The notes: generated from the letters alone by a model not told the origin. A stretch of 47,467 nt of DNA from Aquibacillus rhizosphaerae (GCF_030282825.1 NZ_JASTZU010000011.1:1-47467); one strand, 5' to 3'. Counted from the first letter of the stretch, positions 15,048 through 23,770 are shown. Translations and numbers: made by a program.

Positions 15048-15620
15048 TTAATCACAATGCTCTTGTTGTATTTCATCTGCGTAAACTGCTCGTTCCCCGC
15101 CAATTAATTTTGGCCGCCTTCTCGCTGCATTGACGCGTGCATTACCAACGTACCGTTGCTTTAAACGTAAAGGAATTGCAACTTTTTTTATGTGCATTCC
15201 TATCATCGTTTCACCGATATCGATGCCTGCATCTGCCTCAATCTGTTCTACTAGTACGGGTTGTTTGAACTGTTTATAGGCGTATGAAGCCATGGAACCT
15301 CCAGCCTTAGGAACAGGAATGGCACTGACTTGTTCATAACCAAAAACACGCATGGTTGATTTTTCTACAACGAGCGCTCTGTTTAAATGCTCACAGCACT
15401 GAAATGCGAGTTGTACACCCGCTTCTTGTTTTAAGCGATTGACCTGTTCAAATATAGCCGCTGCAATCTGTTCACTTCCAGCTGTTCCAATATGCTCACC
15501 GGCTACTTCACTAGTCGAACAGCCAATCACAAATAAATCACCTTCCTGAACATAACCATTCGTTAACCATTCATCTATAATTACTTTTAGATTCGTTTGC
15601 AACTGCTCCACTTCAAACAT
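15048..15620 (-). CDS. ywlG: YwlG family protein (UPF0340/TIGR01440)
   Basis: This 190-aa conserved Firmicutes protein is always found near rpiB and glyA. The sequence shows GCSTSEVAGEHIGTAGS near the N terminus and CCEHLNRALVVE, GGSMASYAYKQF and DAGIDIGETMIGMHI later, which are typical of the family. No biochemical function is established. It follows rpiB by 12 bp, so the two are probably co-transcribed. Confidence 0.9.
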   Translation of the reverse strand: MFEVEQLQTNLKVIIDEWLTNGYVQEGDLFVIGCSTSEVAGEHIGTAGSEQIAAAIFEQVNRLKQEAGVQLAFQCCEHLNRALVVEKSTMRVFGYEQVSAIPVPKAGGSMASYAYKQFKQPVLVEQIEADAGIDIGETMIGMHIKKVAIPLRLKQRYVGNARVNAARRRPKLIGGERAVYADEIQQEHCD

Positions 15621-15632
15621 TCCTTCCCAACC

Positions 15633-16073
15633 TTACTTCGTCTCGTATTCACTTACTTTCCCGATACGATTTGCATGTCGGCCACCTAAAAATTCTGTGC
15701 CTAACCATGTTTGTACAATTTCTCCAGCTAAACCAGCTCCGATGACCCGCTCGCCCATCGCAAGCATATTTGAATCATTATGCTCTCTTGTTGCCTTCGC
15801 GCTAAACACATCATGAACAAGTGCACAACGGATACCTTTGACTTTGTTTGCCGCAATTGACATACCAATTCCAGTACCACAAATTAAAATACCTTTATCA
15901 AACTCACCATTCGCAACTCTTTCTGCTGCTGGAATCCCGTAGTCCGGGTAATCCACCGAATCCGCACAATTACACCCGATATCCTCAAATTCAATCTTTA
16001 AGTCTGTTAAAAGTGTAGCAATTTCCTTTGATAAATTAATCCCACCATGATCAGACGCTAGAATAACTTTCAT
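15633..16073 (-). CDS. rpiB: Ribose-5-phosphate isomerase B (RpiB/LacAB family)
   Basis: RpiB, 146 aa, interconverts ribose-5-phosphate and ribulose-5-phosphate in the pentose phosphate pathway. Marks are ASDHGG at the N terminus, ICGTGIGMSIAANK with the catalytic cysteine, and AREHNDSN-like ATREHNDSNMLAMGERV. I chose ATG at 16073 because AAAGGAG is 9 bases upstream, while the GTG six bases earlier is too close. It equals YwlF of B. subtilis. Confidence 0.93.
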   Translation of the reverse strand: MKVILASDHGGINLSKEIATLLTDLKIEFEDIGCNCADSVDYPDYGIPAAERVANGEFDKGILICGTGIGMSIAANKVKGIRCALVHDVFSAKATREHNDSNMLAMGERVIGAGLAGEIVQTWLGTEFLGGRHANRIGKVSEYETK

Positions 16074-16110
16074 TTTCACATGCTCCTTTTACGGTAATTT
16101 ATTAACTTAA

Positions 16111-16167
16111 TCAATTTCATAATACCAATCTTGTCGTCACCTATGAATAAGGCAATTATGAAATTGA
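16111..16167. repeat. 57-bp inverted-repeat element (MITE-like), copy 1
   Basis: Ends TCAATTTCATAAT and ATTATGAAATTGA form a near-perfect terminal inverted repeat. Reverse-complemented, it aligns over its full 57 bp with the element at 36954-37010. It lies between rpiB and the chemoreceptor gene, one base from the latter's stop codon. Confidence 0.8.
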
Positions 16168-16168
16168 C

Positions 16169-17464
16169 TCAACTAGTTAGTTTAAAACGACGAATTTGCT
16201 TCTTTAACACTTGTGCATGGTCTTCTAATGTAATTGCCAGTTCCTCTAGATGTTCTGAAACAGCTGTTTGTTCTTGGACCGAGGCGCTCATTTGTTGTGC
16301 TCCTGCTGATGTTTCTTCTGCAATCGCTGAAACCTCTTGTGATTGTTTCGATGTTGCTTTGATTTCTATTAATTGTTTGTCGACAAGCGTTGCTATTTCT
16401 TCAATCGTTCCTACAACTTCTCCAACGGATGTTGACATATTTTGAATAACCTGGTTAGTATTTTCACCTTTTTTAGCTTCATCACGTGTGTGATTCACTT
16501 GTTCCGTCATCTTCGTAACAACTTGGGTTACATCTTGTTGCATATTTTTAATAAGATCAGAAATCCCTTGAACAGCCTGGGTACTTTGATCAGCCAGTTT
16601 TCTTACTTCCTCAGCAACAACAGCAAACCCTTTTCCATGCTCCCCAGCCCTTGCTGCTTCAATAGACGCGTTAAGAGCAAGTAAATTAGTTTGTTCAGCA
16701 ATATCTCCAACCATTGTAATAATATTTTCTACTTCTGTTGCATTTTGTGATAGTTGCTCAACATCTTTTAAAGACGCTTCTTGATTTTCAGCTAATGCGT
16801 TAACTCCAGATATTAATGAATGAATAACTTCTTTACCACTATCTAAATCTTTCATCATCGCATCAGACTTATGTTTCGATGTATTTGCTTTCTGGCTAAC
16901 TTGACTAGCAATCTGTGTCGATTTATCAATCGATTCAGCCGTTCGTTGAATCGATTTCGATGATTCTTCTGCACCTGCTGATATTTGCATAACCGTCTGT
17001 TCTATCAAGCTTGTTTGGGACGCTGAACGTGAAGCTGCTTCCTTGATCTCATGAACAGATTTATTTGTTTGTTCAAAGTTAGCATCTATATTCCCAATAA
17101 TACCTTTTAGGTTTGTTAGCATTTTACTGAATGCTACTGTTAGTAACCCAATCTCATCCATTGACTTTGGCAGTTCTATTTCTTGTTGCAAATCACCATC
17201 TGCAGCTTTTGATGCAACCTCTTCTAGTTTTATTAATGGTTTTGTAATGAAACGTGCTGCAAAAAATGCTAATATCCCTGACCAAATGATACCGAGTACT
17301 AATGTAATTAAAACGAATTGTGTTTCTGATATCCCGATATAGGACTCTACCTGATTAAATACTAGATAAATAAAAATAGCACTTGTTGAATAGGTAACGA
17401 TTGCCAATAATGTTGTAAAAATAACTAGTTTTAAACGCAGGTTTAATCTTGATCTGTTTTCCAT
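16169..17464 (-). CDS. Methyl-accepting chemotaxis protein lacking a large sensor domain
   Basis: This 431-aa chemoreceptor has two membrane helices (about 10-37 and 45-70) separated by only about eight residues. A HAMP domain follows (about 71-125), then a long cytoplasmic signalling coiled coil. The hairpin tip [19 protein letters not shown] and [16 protein letters not shown] are the CheA/CheW-binding core. With no extracellular ligand-binding domain it probably senses membrane state, a redox or energy signal, or a partner protein (inference). It starts ATG after AGGAGG. The gene is not part of the B. subtilis ywl cluster, so it is an insertion relative to that order. Confidence 0.93.
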   Translation of the reverse strand: MENRSRLNLRLKLVIFTTLLAIVTYSTSAIFIYLVFNQVESYIGISETQFVLITLVLGIIWSGILAFFAARFITKPLIKLEEVASKAADGDLQQEIELPKSMDEIGLLTVAFSKMLTNLKGIIGNIDANFEQTNKSVHEIKEAASRSASQTSLIEQTVMQISAGAEESSKSIQRTAESIDKSTQIASQVSQKANTSKHKSDAMMKDLDSGKEVIHSLISGVNALAENQEASLKDVEQLSQNATEVENIITMVGDIAEQTNLLALNASIEAARAGEHGKGFAVVAEEVRKLADQSTQAVQGISDLIKNMQQDVTQVVTKMTEQVNHTRDEAKKGENTNQVIQNMSTSVGEVVGTIEEIATLVDKQLIEIKATSKQSQEVSAIAEETSAGAQQMSASVQEQTAVSEHLEELAITLEDHAQVLKKQIRRFKLTS

Positions 17465-17516
17465 TGGTTCTCCTCCTGATGTATAGGCAACTAAAATGAG
17501 TGGTAATTTAAAAACT

Positions 17517-18128
17517 TCAACTATTTCTATTCTCTATTTTTTTCGCCAATAGTTCAACATACTTTTCCATTTCTTTTAAAGTTTTTTGATAAACAGACAC
17601 GTCCCCACCAAATGGATCAGATATATCATAGTTCGGTAATCTCGCTTCTAGTACTTGAATATCACTTATTTCTGTTCTTAAATGGTCGTATAGGGCACGA
17701 TCCATTTCATTATGATCTAATTCTTTTCCCCTTTCAGCAATAAAAACAGCTCTTTTATCCTCTAATTCCGAATAAGCTTTTTTAAGTCTTTCCCATATTT
17801 CATTATCTTCTTGGTCAACGTATTCTTTTAAGGTAAATAATTTATCATTATAGGTTGGGTATTGAAGGGCTAAAGCTTGCTTATGGCTAGTTGTCATTGT
17901 TAAAACAAGGTCTGCCCATTTTAACAAGTCAATGGATACAGGTTGTGACCTGTGATTAAGGGCAATTCCCTTTTGACGAAGTACGTCAAGCGTTCCTTGC
18001 GAAGCCTGTTGCCCGTCACCCGCATATATCCCTGCAGATTTGACTTGTGCTGAAGATAACTTTTTAAGTAAAGCCTCCGCCATCGGACTACGACATGTAT
18101 TTCCGGTGCAAACAAATAATATCTTCAT
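17517..18128 (-). CDS. ywlE: Protein-arginine phosphatase YwlE with central insertion
   Basis: This low-molecular-weight phosphatase family protein has the loop C7-T-G-N-T11-C-R13-S. Thr11 is the residue known to favour phospho-arginine in YwlE. The acid loop is DPFGG (D171). It is predicted to counteract the McsB arginine kinase. Start chosen at MKILFV because GGAGG lies 7 bases upstream. At 203 aa it is about 50 longer than the usual 150. The extra sequence is a charged, probably helical stretch at about 105-168 between FTLKEYV and the acid loop. Confidence 0.88.
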   Translation of the reverse strand: MKILFVCTGNTCRSPMAEALLKKLSSAQVKSAGIYAGDGQQASQGTLDVLRQKGIALNHRSQPVSIDLLKWADLVLTMTTSHKQALALQYPTYNDKLFTLKEYVDQEDNEIWERLKKAYSELEDKRAVFIAERGKELDHNEMDRALYDHLRTEISDIQVLEARLPNYDISDPFGGDVSVYQKTLKEMEKYVELLAKKIENRNS

Positions 18129-18307
18129 TACTTTAACCTCCATTAATTATGAAAATCTTAGGTGCCCTGTTTTTTTCCATGAGACAATCTAACTTGTTAT
18201 GATGAACTACTACCTATATGCCTATTCTTCGAGTAAGTGTAGTGGAACCATTGAAATAAATTCTCTATGTCAAAAACTATACCACAATCTTAGGTAGCGA
18301 CAAAGAA

Positions 18308-18361
18308 GCAAGGGCTTAAGTTTACTATTTTTTCAACGTAGTAAACATGAGTCCTTGCTTA
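18308..18361 (-). terminator. Long hairpin in the mntP-ywlE spacer
   Basis: AAGCAAGG.CT..GTTTACTA pairs with TAGTAAAC..AG.CCTTGCTT around a T-rich loop. A second hairpin, ATCGCCTA/TAGGCGAT, lies at about 18456-18480 just after mntP. Either could end the mntP transcript. The rest of 18129-18513 shows nothing recognisable. Confidence 0.6.
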
Positions 18362-18513
18362 GTAATTCCTATTATTATTTTTATACTTTTTGATAGGTTA
18401 TTTTGCGTTACCTACTCATTAAGTCAAAATCGCTCCGCTTAAGCTGTAACAACTATGTATCGCCTACACTATTATTAGGCGATGTTCTATGTGTTTATAC
18501 AATTGAAAGATAT

Positions 18514-19068
18514 TTACCCAAATATTATCTTTAATCCAAAGCCACACAGAATACTTCCACCAAGCAATTCACTATAGACTCCTAATAAACCTCTTGCTTT
18601 TTTACCTGCTAATAGGCCTGTCCACGTCATAAACATACTAGCTAGTCCAAAAAGCATGAGTGCTAGGAATGTTTTTACTCCTGATAACCCTAAACTTAAA
18701 CCAACGGAAAAACTATCTAAACTTACACTAAAAGCAAATAGCATAAGTCCAATTCCTACTGGTTTCATAATTTGTTTTCCATCACGATTAAATGAATTGA
18801 GTACCATTTGCACACCTAATCCAAATAGTAATAAACCGCCACCTAATACTGCAAATCCTTCCATTCTTGTCGAAATAAACTTGCCAATAACAATCCCCAG
18901 GAATGGCATAGCAATATGAGAAATGCCCACTGTTACACCAATAAAGAAAATCCTTTTTAATCTTAACGCTTGCATCCCCATCCCCAGACCTACTGAAAAT
19001 GCATCCATTCCTAAAGCAATTGCCATAAATAAAAGAGAAAAAAATTCCCCAATAAACGCCACCGACAT
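18514..19068 (-). CDS. mntP: Manganese efflux pump MntP
   Basis: MntP (B. subtilis YwlD), 184 aa, has six membrane helices built from two repeats. Each repeat carries the acidic signature (GMDAFSVG in helix 1, SLDSFSVG in the second half), where the Asp residues bind Mn2+. Start chosen at ATG 19068 because GAGAGGGG lies 7 bases upstream; a start 24 bases earlier lacks a site. No Mn riboswitch is visible in the 75-bp gap from ywlC. Confidence 0.92.
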   Translation of the reverse strand: MSVAFIGEFFSLLFMAIALGMDAFSVGLGMGMQALRLKRIFFIGVTVGISHIAMPFLGIVIGKFISTRMEGFAVLGGGLLLFGLGVQMVLNSFNRDGKQIMKPVGIGLMLFAFSVSLDSFSVGLSLGLSGVKTFLALMLFGLASMFMTWTGLLAGKKARGLLGVYSELLGGSILCGFGLKIIFG

Positions 19069-19143
19069 CCCACTACCCCTCTCTCCGGACATGCTATTTC
19101 ACTATATGCTTTGAGAGAGGGATATATGCGCAAGTTTCCGCTA

Positions 19144-20184
19144 CTAGTCTTGTGTAATCTTGCGTGTTGCCGCTTTATTTAAACGATTCATAATTGCTTG
19201 ACCTACACCAGTTTCAACGAAAGTTTCACATAGAATGATATCAACATCAGTTTGTTTAAAAGCCCTAAGCGTATCGTATAGATGGATGGCAATATCTTTC
19301 AAGTCCTGACGTGTACCGCATGAAATAATCATTTTAGCTTGAATCTCACTCTTTAATTCTACGCTTCCCATCACACCTACCTTTTTCCCTGCTTCTACTA
19401 GTTGGTTAATTTGATCTTGAAAAAAGTTCGCATCGCCGTTAATTAACCACAAAGGTGCGTCTGGCTGGTAATGGTTATATTTCATCCCTGGTGCTTTAGG
19501 TTGATCTTCGGTTTTTGTTAATGCAGGGTCTAGCATTACTTCACCTATTACTTGTTTCAAGTCTTCTATCGTTATGCCACCTGGTCGTAAAATCACAGGA
19601 ATTTCACTCGTGCAATCTATTACCGTCGATTCTAACCCAACACCTGTCGCTCCACCATCTACAATGCCAGCTATTTTGCCATTTAAATCATGAAATACAT
19701 GATCTGCTTTTGTTGGACTGGGCTTACCAGAAACGTTTGCACTTGGGGCAGCTAGTGGAAGATTGGCTGAACGAAGCAATTCAAGAGCAATGGGGTGATC
19801 TGGAATTCGTACAGCAACGGTATCTAGTCCTGCTGTCACATTCTTAGCTATCTTCCCATTACTTTTTAAAATGATAGTAAGTGGCCCAGGCATAAAGGCT
19901 TTTATCAGGTTCCTAGCTATATCAGGAATACTTGTAACATATTGCTCTATTTGATGTTCATCTGCGACATGGACAATTAACGGATTATCAGACGGACGGC
20001 CTTTTGCGACAAAAATTTTTGCTACAGCCTGTTCATTTGTCGCATCTGCTCCAAGTCCGTACACAGTTTCCGTAGGGAACGCAACTACTTCTTGATCTTT
20101 TATTAATTGAGCCGCTTCTTCCATTGCTATTTTATGATCATCTTTTATTTTGTCAATTTTCCAATACTTTGTTTCTTTTTTCAT
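19144..20184 (-). CDS. ywlC: Threonylcarbamoyl-AMP synthase (Sua5/YwlC)
   Basis: This 346-aa enzyme makes threonylcarbamoyl-AMP from Thr, bicarbonate and ATP for the t6A37 modification of ANN-decoding tRNAs. The YrdC domain (about 15-215) contains AFPTETVYGLG, KGRPSDNPLIVH and APSANVSGKPSPT. The C-terminal Sua5 domain (about 235-346) is present, so it is the long Sua5 form and not TsaC. It starts ATG with AAAAGGAG 6 bases before. The upstream spacer carries DnaA boxes. Confidence 0.96.
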   Translation of the reverse strand: MKKETKYWKIDKIKDDHKIAMEEAAQLIKDQEVVAFPTETVYGLGADATNEQAVAKIFVAKGRPSDNPLIVHVADEHQIEQYVTSIPDIARNLIKAFMPGPLTIILKSNGKIAKNVTAGLDTVAVRIPDHPIALELLRSANLPLAAPSANVSGKPSPTKADHVFHDLNGKIAGIVDGGATGVGLESTVIDCTSEIPVILRPGGITIEDLKQVIGEVMLDPALTKTEDQPKAPGMKYNHYQPDAPLWLINGDANFFQDQINQLVEAGKKVGVMGSVELKSEIQAKMIISCGTRQDLKDIAIHLYDTLRAFKQTDVDIILCETFVETGVGQAIMNRLNKAATRKITQD

Positions 20185-20213
20185 TATTTACTCCTTTTAC
20201 AACCATTCGCTTT

Positions 20214-20233
20214 TTATCAACACTTTATCCACA
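20214..20233 (+). promoter_or_regulatory. Tandem DnaA boxes upstream of ywlC
   Basis: TTATCAACA (20214-20222) and perfect TTATCCACA (20225-20233) lie two bases apart on the plus strand, 30 bp from the ywlC start. They belong to a larger cluster in the same spacer. Confidence 0.75.
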
Positions 20234-20288
20234 TTATGAAAGGTACCTTTTATTTTCGCAAGCACTTCTGCTATTTGAGGAAGAAAGG

Positions 20289-20329
20289 AAAAAGCTCTTT
20301 GCCTAATTGTAATTAGGCAAAGAGCTTTT
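20289..20329. terminator. Hairpin terminator between ywlB-like gene and ywlC
   Basis: AAAAGCTCTTTGCCTAAT and ATTAGGCAAAGAGCTTTT form an 18-bp stem with a 4-nt loop, flanked by A and T runs. It should terminate the minus-strand ywlB-like transcript and sits between the two groups of DnaA boxes. Confidence 0.85.
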
Positions 20330-20404
20330 ATTTTAGCGCAAAATCGGCGAGATAGATGTAAATTTAGCGTTATTAATTTATTTCGTTCAAAAGTTATCTG
20401 TATG

Positions 20405-20458
20405 TTATCCACAACTATACACAGTTTATTAACATAGTTTATCCACAGTTGTTGATAA
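20405..20458. promoter_or_regulatory. DnaA-box cluster in ywlB-ywlC spacer
   Basis: Perfect TTATCCACA at 20405-20413 and 20439-20447, plus TTATCAACA on the minus strand at 20450-20458. Weaker matches TTATCTGTA (20394) and TTATTAACA (20426) lie between. Together with the pair at 20214-20233 there are at least five good boxes in 279 bp. Confidence 0.8.
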
Positions 20459-20463
20459 CTATA

Positions 20464-20892
20464 TCAATTTGTTTGGGCTATGCTCGTTACATCCATTTTC
20501 CACCAGGTACCATCCTTACATTCAAGACCTTCAGCAAAAAAAGGTTCTTGTTTTTTTTCAAAGTTCATCAGAGAAAGTAGAGAACTTAAAGCGTCTTGAT
20601 GACTATTAATATATAAATAAGAACCTAAATTATCCTTTGCTAATGTAATCGATGCTTCAATAATTGCCAGTGGGAAAGACGAAGGGACTCCTTCTTTTAT
20701 GTATAAACTTTTTAACCAAAATGCTTGTTCTTCCACAGGCGCTAGCGCGAAATACGCTTGATAGACACCCTTGTGTTCGACAAGATACCCATATTCCCTT
20801 AAGGACTGTTGATTATCAAACGTCTCCCATTTTTCTTCAAAAAATTCATGTAGTACACTAGCCTTTAAATTTGATGTATTTACAAATTTCAT
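20464..20892 (-). CDS. YwlB-like protein, GNAT-type fold suspected
   Basis: This 142-aa protein sits where B. subtilis has ywlB, a GNAT-family gene. Segments such as YFALAPVEEQAFWLKSLYI and ASITLAKDNLGSYLYINSH fit the strands and helices of an acetyltransferase fold. A clear acetyl-CoA-binding Q/RxxGxG/A motif is not obvious, so activity is uncertain. It starts ATG with a GGGAGTGG site. Assignment rests mainly on position and size. Confidence 0.65.
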   Translation of the reverse strand: MKFVNTSNLKASVLHEFFEEKWETFDNQQSLREYGYLVEHKGVYQAYFALAPVEEQAFWLKSLYIKEGVPSSFPLAIIEASITLAKDNLGSYLYINSHQDALSSLLSLMNFEKKQEPFFAEGLECKDGTWWKMDVTSIAQTN

Positions 20893-20966
20893 TTACTTTC
20901 CACTCCCTATTAATCATTTTTAGTAGTTACTACTACTCTATGAAAAATAGAGAGAAATATGCTAGA

Positions 20967-21623
20967 TTAGCTAAACCAATCTAAAAAGAAAAGTTTAAAC
21001 GTGACTTCTTTCTTCTCTTCATCATCTTCGTCCTTGTCTTTTTTCTTTTTCTCTTCCTCTTTAGGCTCTTCTTTTTCTTCTTTCTTTTCTTCTTGCGCTT
21101 CTTCGTCAACACTTGTGCCATTTGAGAAATCTAAAAAGCATAATGGAGGAAACAAAACGCACCACCAATTTGCACCCTTGCCTTCTCCTAACGTGATTAA
21201 AATTGCTTCATATTCACCTGCAGGATATACATAAGCACCGTAAACTTTTGTAGGAAATTGAACGTTATCCCCATATTCAACTTTAACGTCTTGATCTATC
21301 CCTTTTTCTTTTAGGACTCTTTTAACTATTGCATCAATATCAACTAAACGATTTTCAATCAATTGTCTTGCTTGTTCAATTTCAGTAATCTCTTCTACCC
21401 ATTCTGTAATTTCCTCATTTACTTGGTCACGAATCTCACGTTTTAGCACTTGATCTTTTTCATTATCACTATTTGCTAATATTCGTAAACGGATTGCCTC
21501 ATCTGGGATGACTTGATAATCCGATGTTGTGTATTGCTCCTGCTCTCCTGTACTAAATCCCTTGGCTGGAAATGAGCCGAATAAAACTAAAAATATAAAA
21601 AATGCCGCTAGATACCTTTTCAT
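20967..21623 (-). CDS. spoIIR: Stage II sporulation protein R
   Basis: SpoIIR, 218 aa, is made in the forespore and secreted. It activates SpoIIGA, which processes pro-SigE in the mother cell. It has a signal peptide (about 1-24), then PDEAIRLRILANSDNEKDQ, a family hallmark, and KVYGAYVYPAGEYEAILITLGEGKGANWWCVLFPPLC (given here in part: GEGKGANWWCVLFPPLC). After the core there is a very charged Glu/Lys-rich tail (about 175-208) and a short hydrophobic C terminus. It starts ATG after AGGGGGCAGGA, which lies in a hairpin. Confidence 0.95.
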   Translation of the reverse strand: MKRYLAAFFIFLVLFGSFPAKGFSTGEQEQYTTSDYQVIPDEAIRLRILANSDNEKDQVLKREIRDQVNEEITEWVEEITEIEQARQLIENRLVDIDAIVKRVLKEKGIDQDVKVEYGDNVQFPTKVYGAYVYPAGEYEAILITLGEGKGANWWCVLFPPLCFLDFSNGTSVDEEAQEEKKEEKEEPKEEEKKKKDKDEDDEEKKEVTFKLFFLDWFS

Positions 21624-21628
21624 AATAA

Positions 21629-21671
21629 TTCCTGCCCCCTTATAAACTGTTATCCACAGTATGGGCAGGAA
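21629..21671 (-). promoter_or_regulatory. Hairpin covering the spoIIR ribosome binding site, with DnaA box in its loop
   Basis: Minus strand: TTCCTGCCC (21663-21671) is exactly complementary to GGGCAGGAA (21629-21637), which holds the Shine-Dalgarno region of spoIIR. The loop contains a perfect DnaA box (21650-21658 on plus). If transcription starts upstream of 21671, the ribosome site would be sequestered. Confidence 0.5.
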
Positions 21672-21709
21672 CTTTATCTTTTAAACTTGTAATCTAGTAT
21701 TTTTTTAAA

Positions 21710-21742
21710 ATAAAAATGTGGATATGTTGATTATCCACATTT
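21710..21742 (-). terminator. Terminator of prmC that contains DnaA boxes
   Basis: AAATGTGGATA and TATCCACATTT form an 11-bp stem with loop ATCAACA, followed on the minus strand by TTATTTT. The stem arms contain DnaA boxes: TTATCCACA at 21731-21739 and one-mismatch ATATCCACA on the minus strand at 21717-21725. Confidence 0.8.
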
Positions 21743-21754
21743 CTTATTAGTTAT

Positions 21755-22621
21755 TTATGCAAAAATCTCCGCAAATACCATTCGATCTTTACTATTAATG
21801 TCTTTTTTTACTTCCACTTTACTATGGGGAAACTTACGTCCAATTAGTTCACTTACTTGTTTTCCTTGTTGATGACCAATTTCAAAAGCAATCAGTCCCG
21901 GTTTTTTTAGGACGTGTTTGGCATTGTTAATAATTTGTTGATAAGCAGCTAAACCGTCACTATCTGCAAATAACGCGAGTGCTGGATCGTAATCTTTAAC
22001 GGTATCATTTAATGTAGCTTCCTCATCATACGGAATGTATGGTGGGTTAGAGACGATGACATCCACTTCTATGTCATTCTCTATGAAAGGGGACAAAAAA
22101 TCCCCTTGGAAAAAGTCAATGTCTGCATCTAAACATTTGGCGTTTTGCTTAGCTACATTTAATGCGTGCTCTGAAAGATCACTAGCGTTTACAATCAGTT
22201 CAGGATTCTCTAGTTTTAAGGTAATTGCAATAATCCCACTACCCGTACCAAGGTCGACAACAGAAACCGGTTTTGGGTACTTGTCCACTCGTGCCAATAC
22301 ACCTAACACTAATTCCTCTGTTTCGGGCCTTGGGATAAGTACATCTTTATTTACTTGAAATTCTCTACCATAAAAATCTTCGACTCCGGTAAGATGTTGC
22401 ACAGGTACGCCAGTAGAAGCATGACGTTTAATATCCTTTTCAAAAAGGCTCAACGTTTCCGGATTAATTTTATCTCTTAGTGACATTAACAATTGCGATT
22501 TAGTCATATGAAGGTGGTGCATCAGTAATATTTCTGCGACAGGTGTTTCACGATGAAACTCTTGTAAAAAAAGAGAAGCCCAACGAAGGGCTTCATGAAT
22601 AGTCATTGGTTGTTTCGTCAT
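21755..22621 (-). CDS. prmC: Peptide chain release factor glutamine methyltransferase
   Basis: PrmC (HemK), 288 aa, methylates the glutamine of the GGQ motif in release factors. The N-terminal helical domain binds the factor. The Rossmann methyltransferase domain has VVDLGTGSGIIAITL for S-adenosylmethionine and the catalytic NPPY (SNPPYIP). ATG at 22621 is chosen because it gives the standard length and begins one base after the prfA stop, with GGTGAG upstream. It is translationally coupled to its substrate's gene. Confidence 0.96.
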   Translation of the reverse strand: MTKQPMTIHEALRWASLFLQEFHRETPVAEILLMHHLHMTKSQLLMSLRDKINPETLSLFEKDIKRHASTGVPVQHLTGVEDFYGREFQVNKDVLIPRPETEELVLGVLARVDKYPKPVSVVDLGTGSGIIAITLKLENPELIVNASDLSEHALNVAKQNAKCLDADIDFFQGDFLSPFIENDIEVDVIVSNPPYIPYDEEATLNDTVKDYDPALALFADSDGLAAYQQIINNAKHVLKKPGLIAFEIGHQQGKQVSELIGRKFPHSKVEVKKDINSKDRMVFAEIFA

Positions 22622-22622
22622 A

Positions 22623-23702
22623 TTACTCACCAATCTGTTCCATTTTCTTTGTTTGTTCTTCAATCATTAACGCGTCGACAAACTCTCCCATTTTACCTTC
22701 CATGATTTGATCTAACTTTTGAATCGTTAGACCAATACGGTGGTCTGTTACACGGTTTTGCGGAAAATTATACGTGCGAATACGCTCAGAACGATCCCCA
22801 GTACCGACTGCGGATTTTCTTGTTTGATCGTACTCTGCTTGCGCTTCCTGTTGAAACTTATCATAAATACGAGCGCGCAATATCTTCATTGCTTTTTCTT
22901 TGTTTTTAATTTGAGATTTCTCATCCTGCATCGAAACAACAATTCCAGTCGGCATATGCGTTAAACGAACAGCAGACATGGTAGTATTAACACTCTGCCC
23001 TCCTGGACCACTAGAAGTAAATGTATCTACTCGTATATCATTTTCATGAACATCTACTTCTACTTCTTCCGCCTCCGGCATAACAACAACCGTTGCCGTA
23101 GATGTATGGATTCGTCCGCCTGATTCTGTTTCAGGTACACGTTGAACACGGTGTGCACCATTTTCAAATTTAAAACTTGAATACGCACCTTTACCATTGA
23201 TCATAAAAATGATTTCTTTATAACCGCCAACACCAGTAGAGTTAGCATCCATTACATCAAGCTTCCAACCTTGTGTCTCTGCATACTTCGAGTACATCCT
23301 GAAAAGGTCACCAGCAAACAAAGCAGCCTCGTCACCACCAGCAGCACCTCTTATTTCCATAATAACGTTCTTATCGTCATTTGGATCTTTTGGAAGAAGT
23401 AATATTCGCAGGCTTTCTTCAAGTTCTTCCTTTTTCTCTGCTAACTCACTTATTTCTGATTTCACCATTTCATACATGTCATGATCTAATTTATCTTCTA
23501 GCATTACTTTTGCATCATTTAACTCGGAACTAACCTCTTTATATTCACGATAAGCTTGAATAATGTCTTCTAAGTCTGATTGTTCTTTTGAATACTCTCT
23601 TAACTTTTTTGTATCATTAATTATTTCGGGATCACTTAGTAATTCATTCAACTTATCATAACGAGCTTCTAATGATTCTAATCTATCTAGCACGTCTTCC
23701 AC
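22623..23702 (-). CDS. prfA: Peptide chain release factor 1
   Basis: RF1, 359 aa, terminates translation at UAA and UAG. The GGQ motif is at 234-236 in [11 protein letters not shown], and the codon-recognition tripeptide PET region is at 190-192 (VPETESGG). The N-terminal coiled coil spans about 1-105. It starts GTG with AAGGAG 6 bases upstream. It heads the prfA-prmC operon. Confidence 0.98.
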   Translation of the reverse strand: MEDVLDRLESLEARYDKLNELLSDPEIINDTKKLREYSKEQSDLEDIIQAYREYKEVSSELNDAKVMLEDKLDHDMYEMVKSEISELAEKKEELEESLRILLLPKDPNDDKNVIMEIRGAAGGDEAALFAGDLFRMYSKYAETQGWKLDVMDANSTGVGGYKEIIFMINGKGAYSSFKFENGAHRVQRVPETESGGRIHTSTATVVVMPEAEEVEVDVHENDIRVDTFTSSGPGGQSVNTTMSAVRLTHMPTGIVVSMQDEKSQIKNKEKAMKILRARIYDKFQQEAQAEYDQTRKSAVGTGDRSERIRTYNFPQNRVTDHRIGLTIQKLDQIMEGKMGEFVDALMIEEQTKKMEQIGE

Positions 23703-23723
23703 CTCTTTCTCCTTAACAGTCTA

Positions 23724-23752
23724 ATTATAGTACAAGAGAAAACCCCCGTCAA
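23724..23752 (-). promoter_or_regulatory. prfA promoter nested in upstream terminator
   Basis: Minus strand TTGACG (23747-23752), 17-bp spacer, TATAAT (23724-23729), about 20 nt from the prfA GTG. The -35 box lies in the loop side of the terminator hairpin of the preceding gene. Confidence 0.8.
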
Positions 23753-23770
23753 AAGGCGAAATTCGGAGGT
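23736..23770 (-). terminator. Terminator of the YhcN-like lipoprotein gene
   Basis: ACCTCCG (23764-23770) pairs with CGGGGGT (23742-23748) on the minus strand and is followed by TTTTCTC. It begins at the gene's stop codon. Confidence 0.65.

Noticed and set aside
19069-19143. Mn2+ (yybP-ykoY) riboswitch ahead of mntP
   Set aside because: The spacer is only 75 bp and none of the conserved motif is visible.
20197-20412. Open reading frame of 71 codons on the minus strand ahead of ywlC
   Set aside because: It runs through a terminator hairpin and DnaA boxes, has no ribosome site and an unremarkable product.
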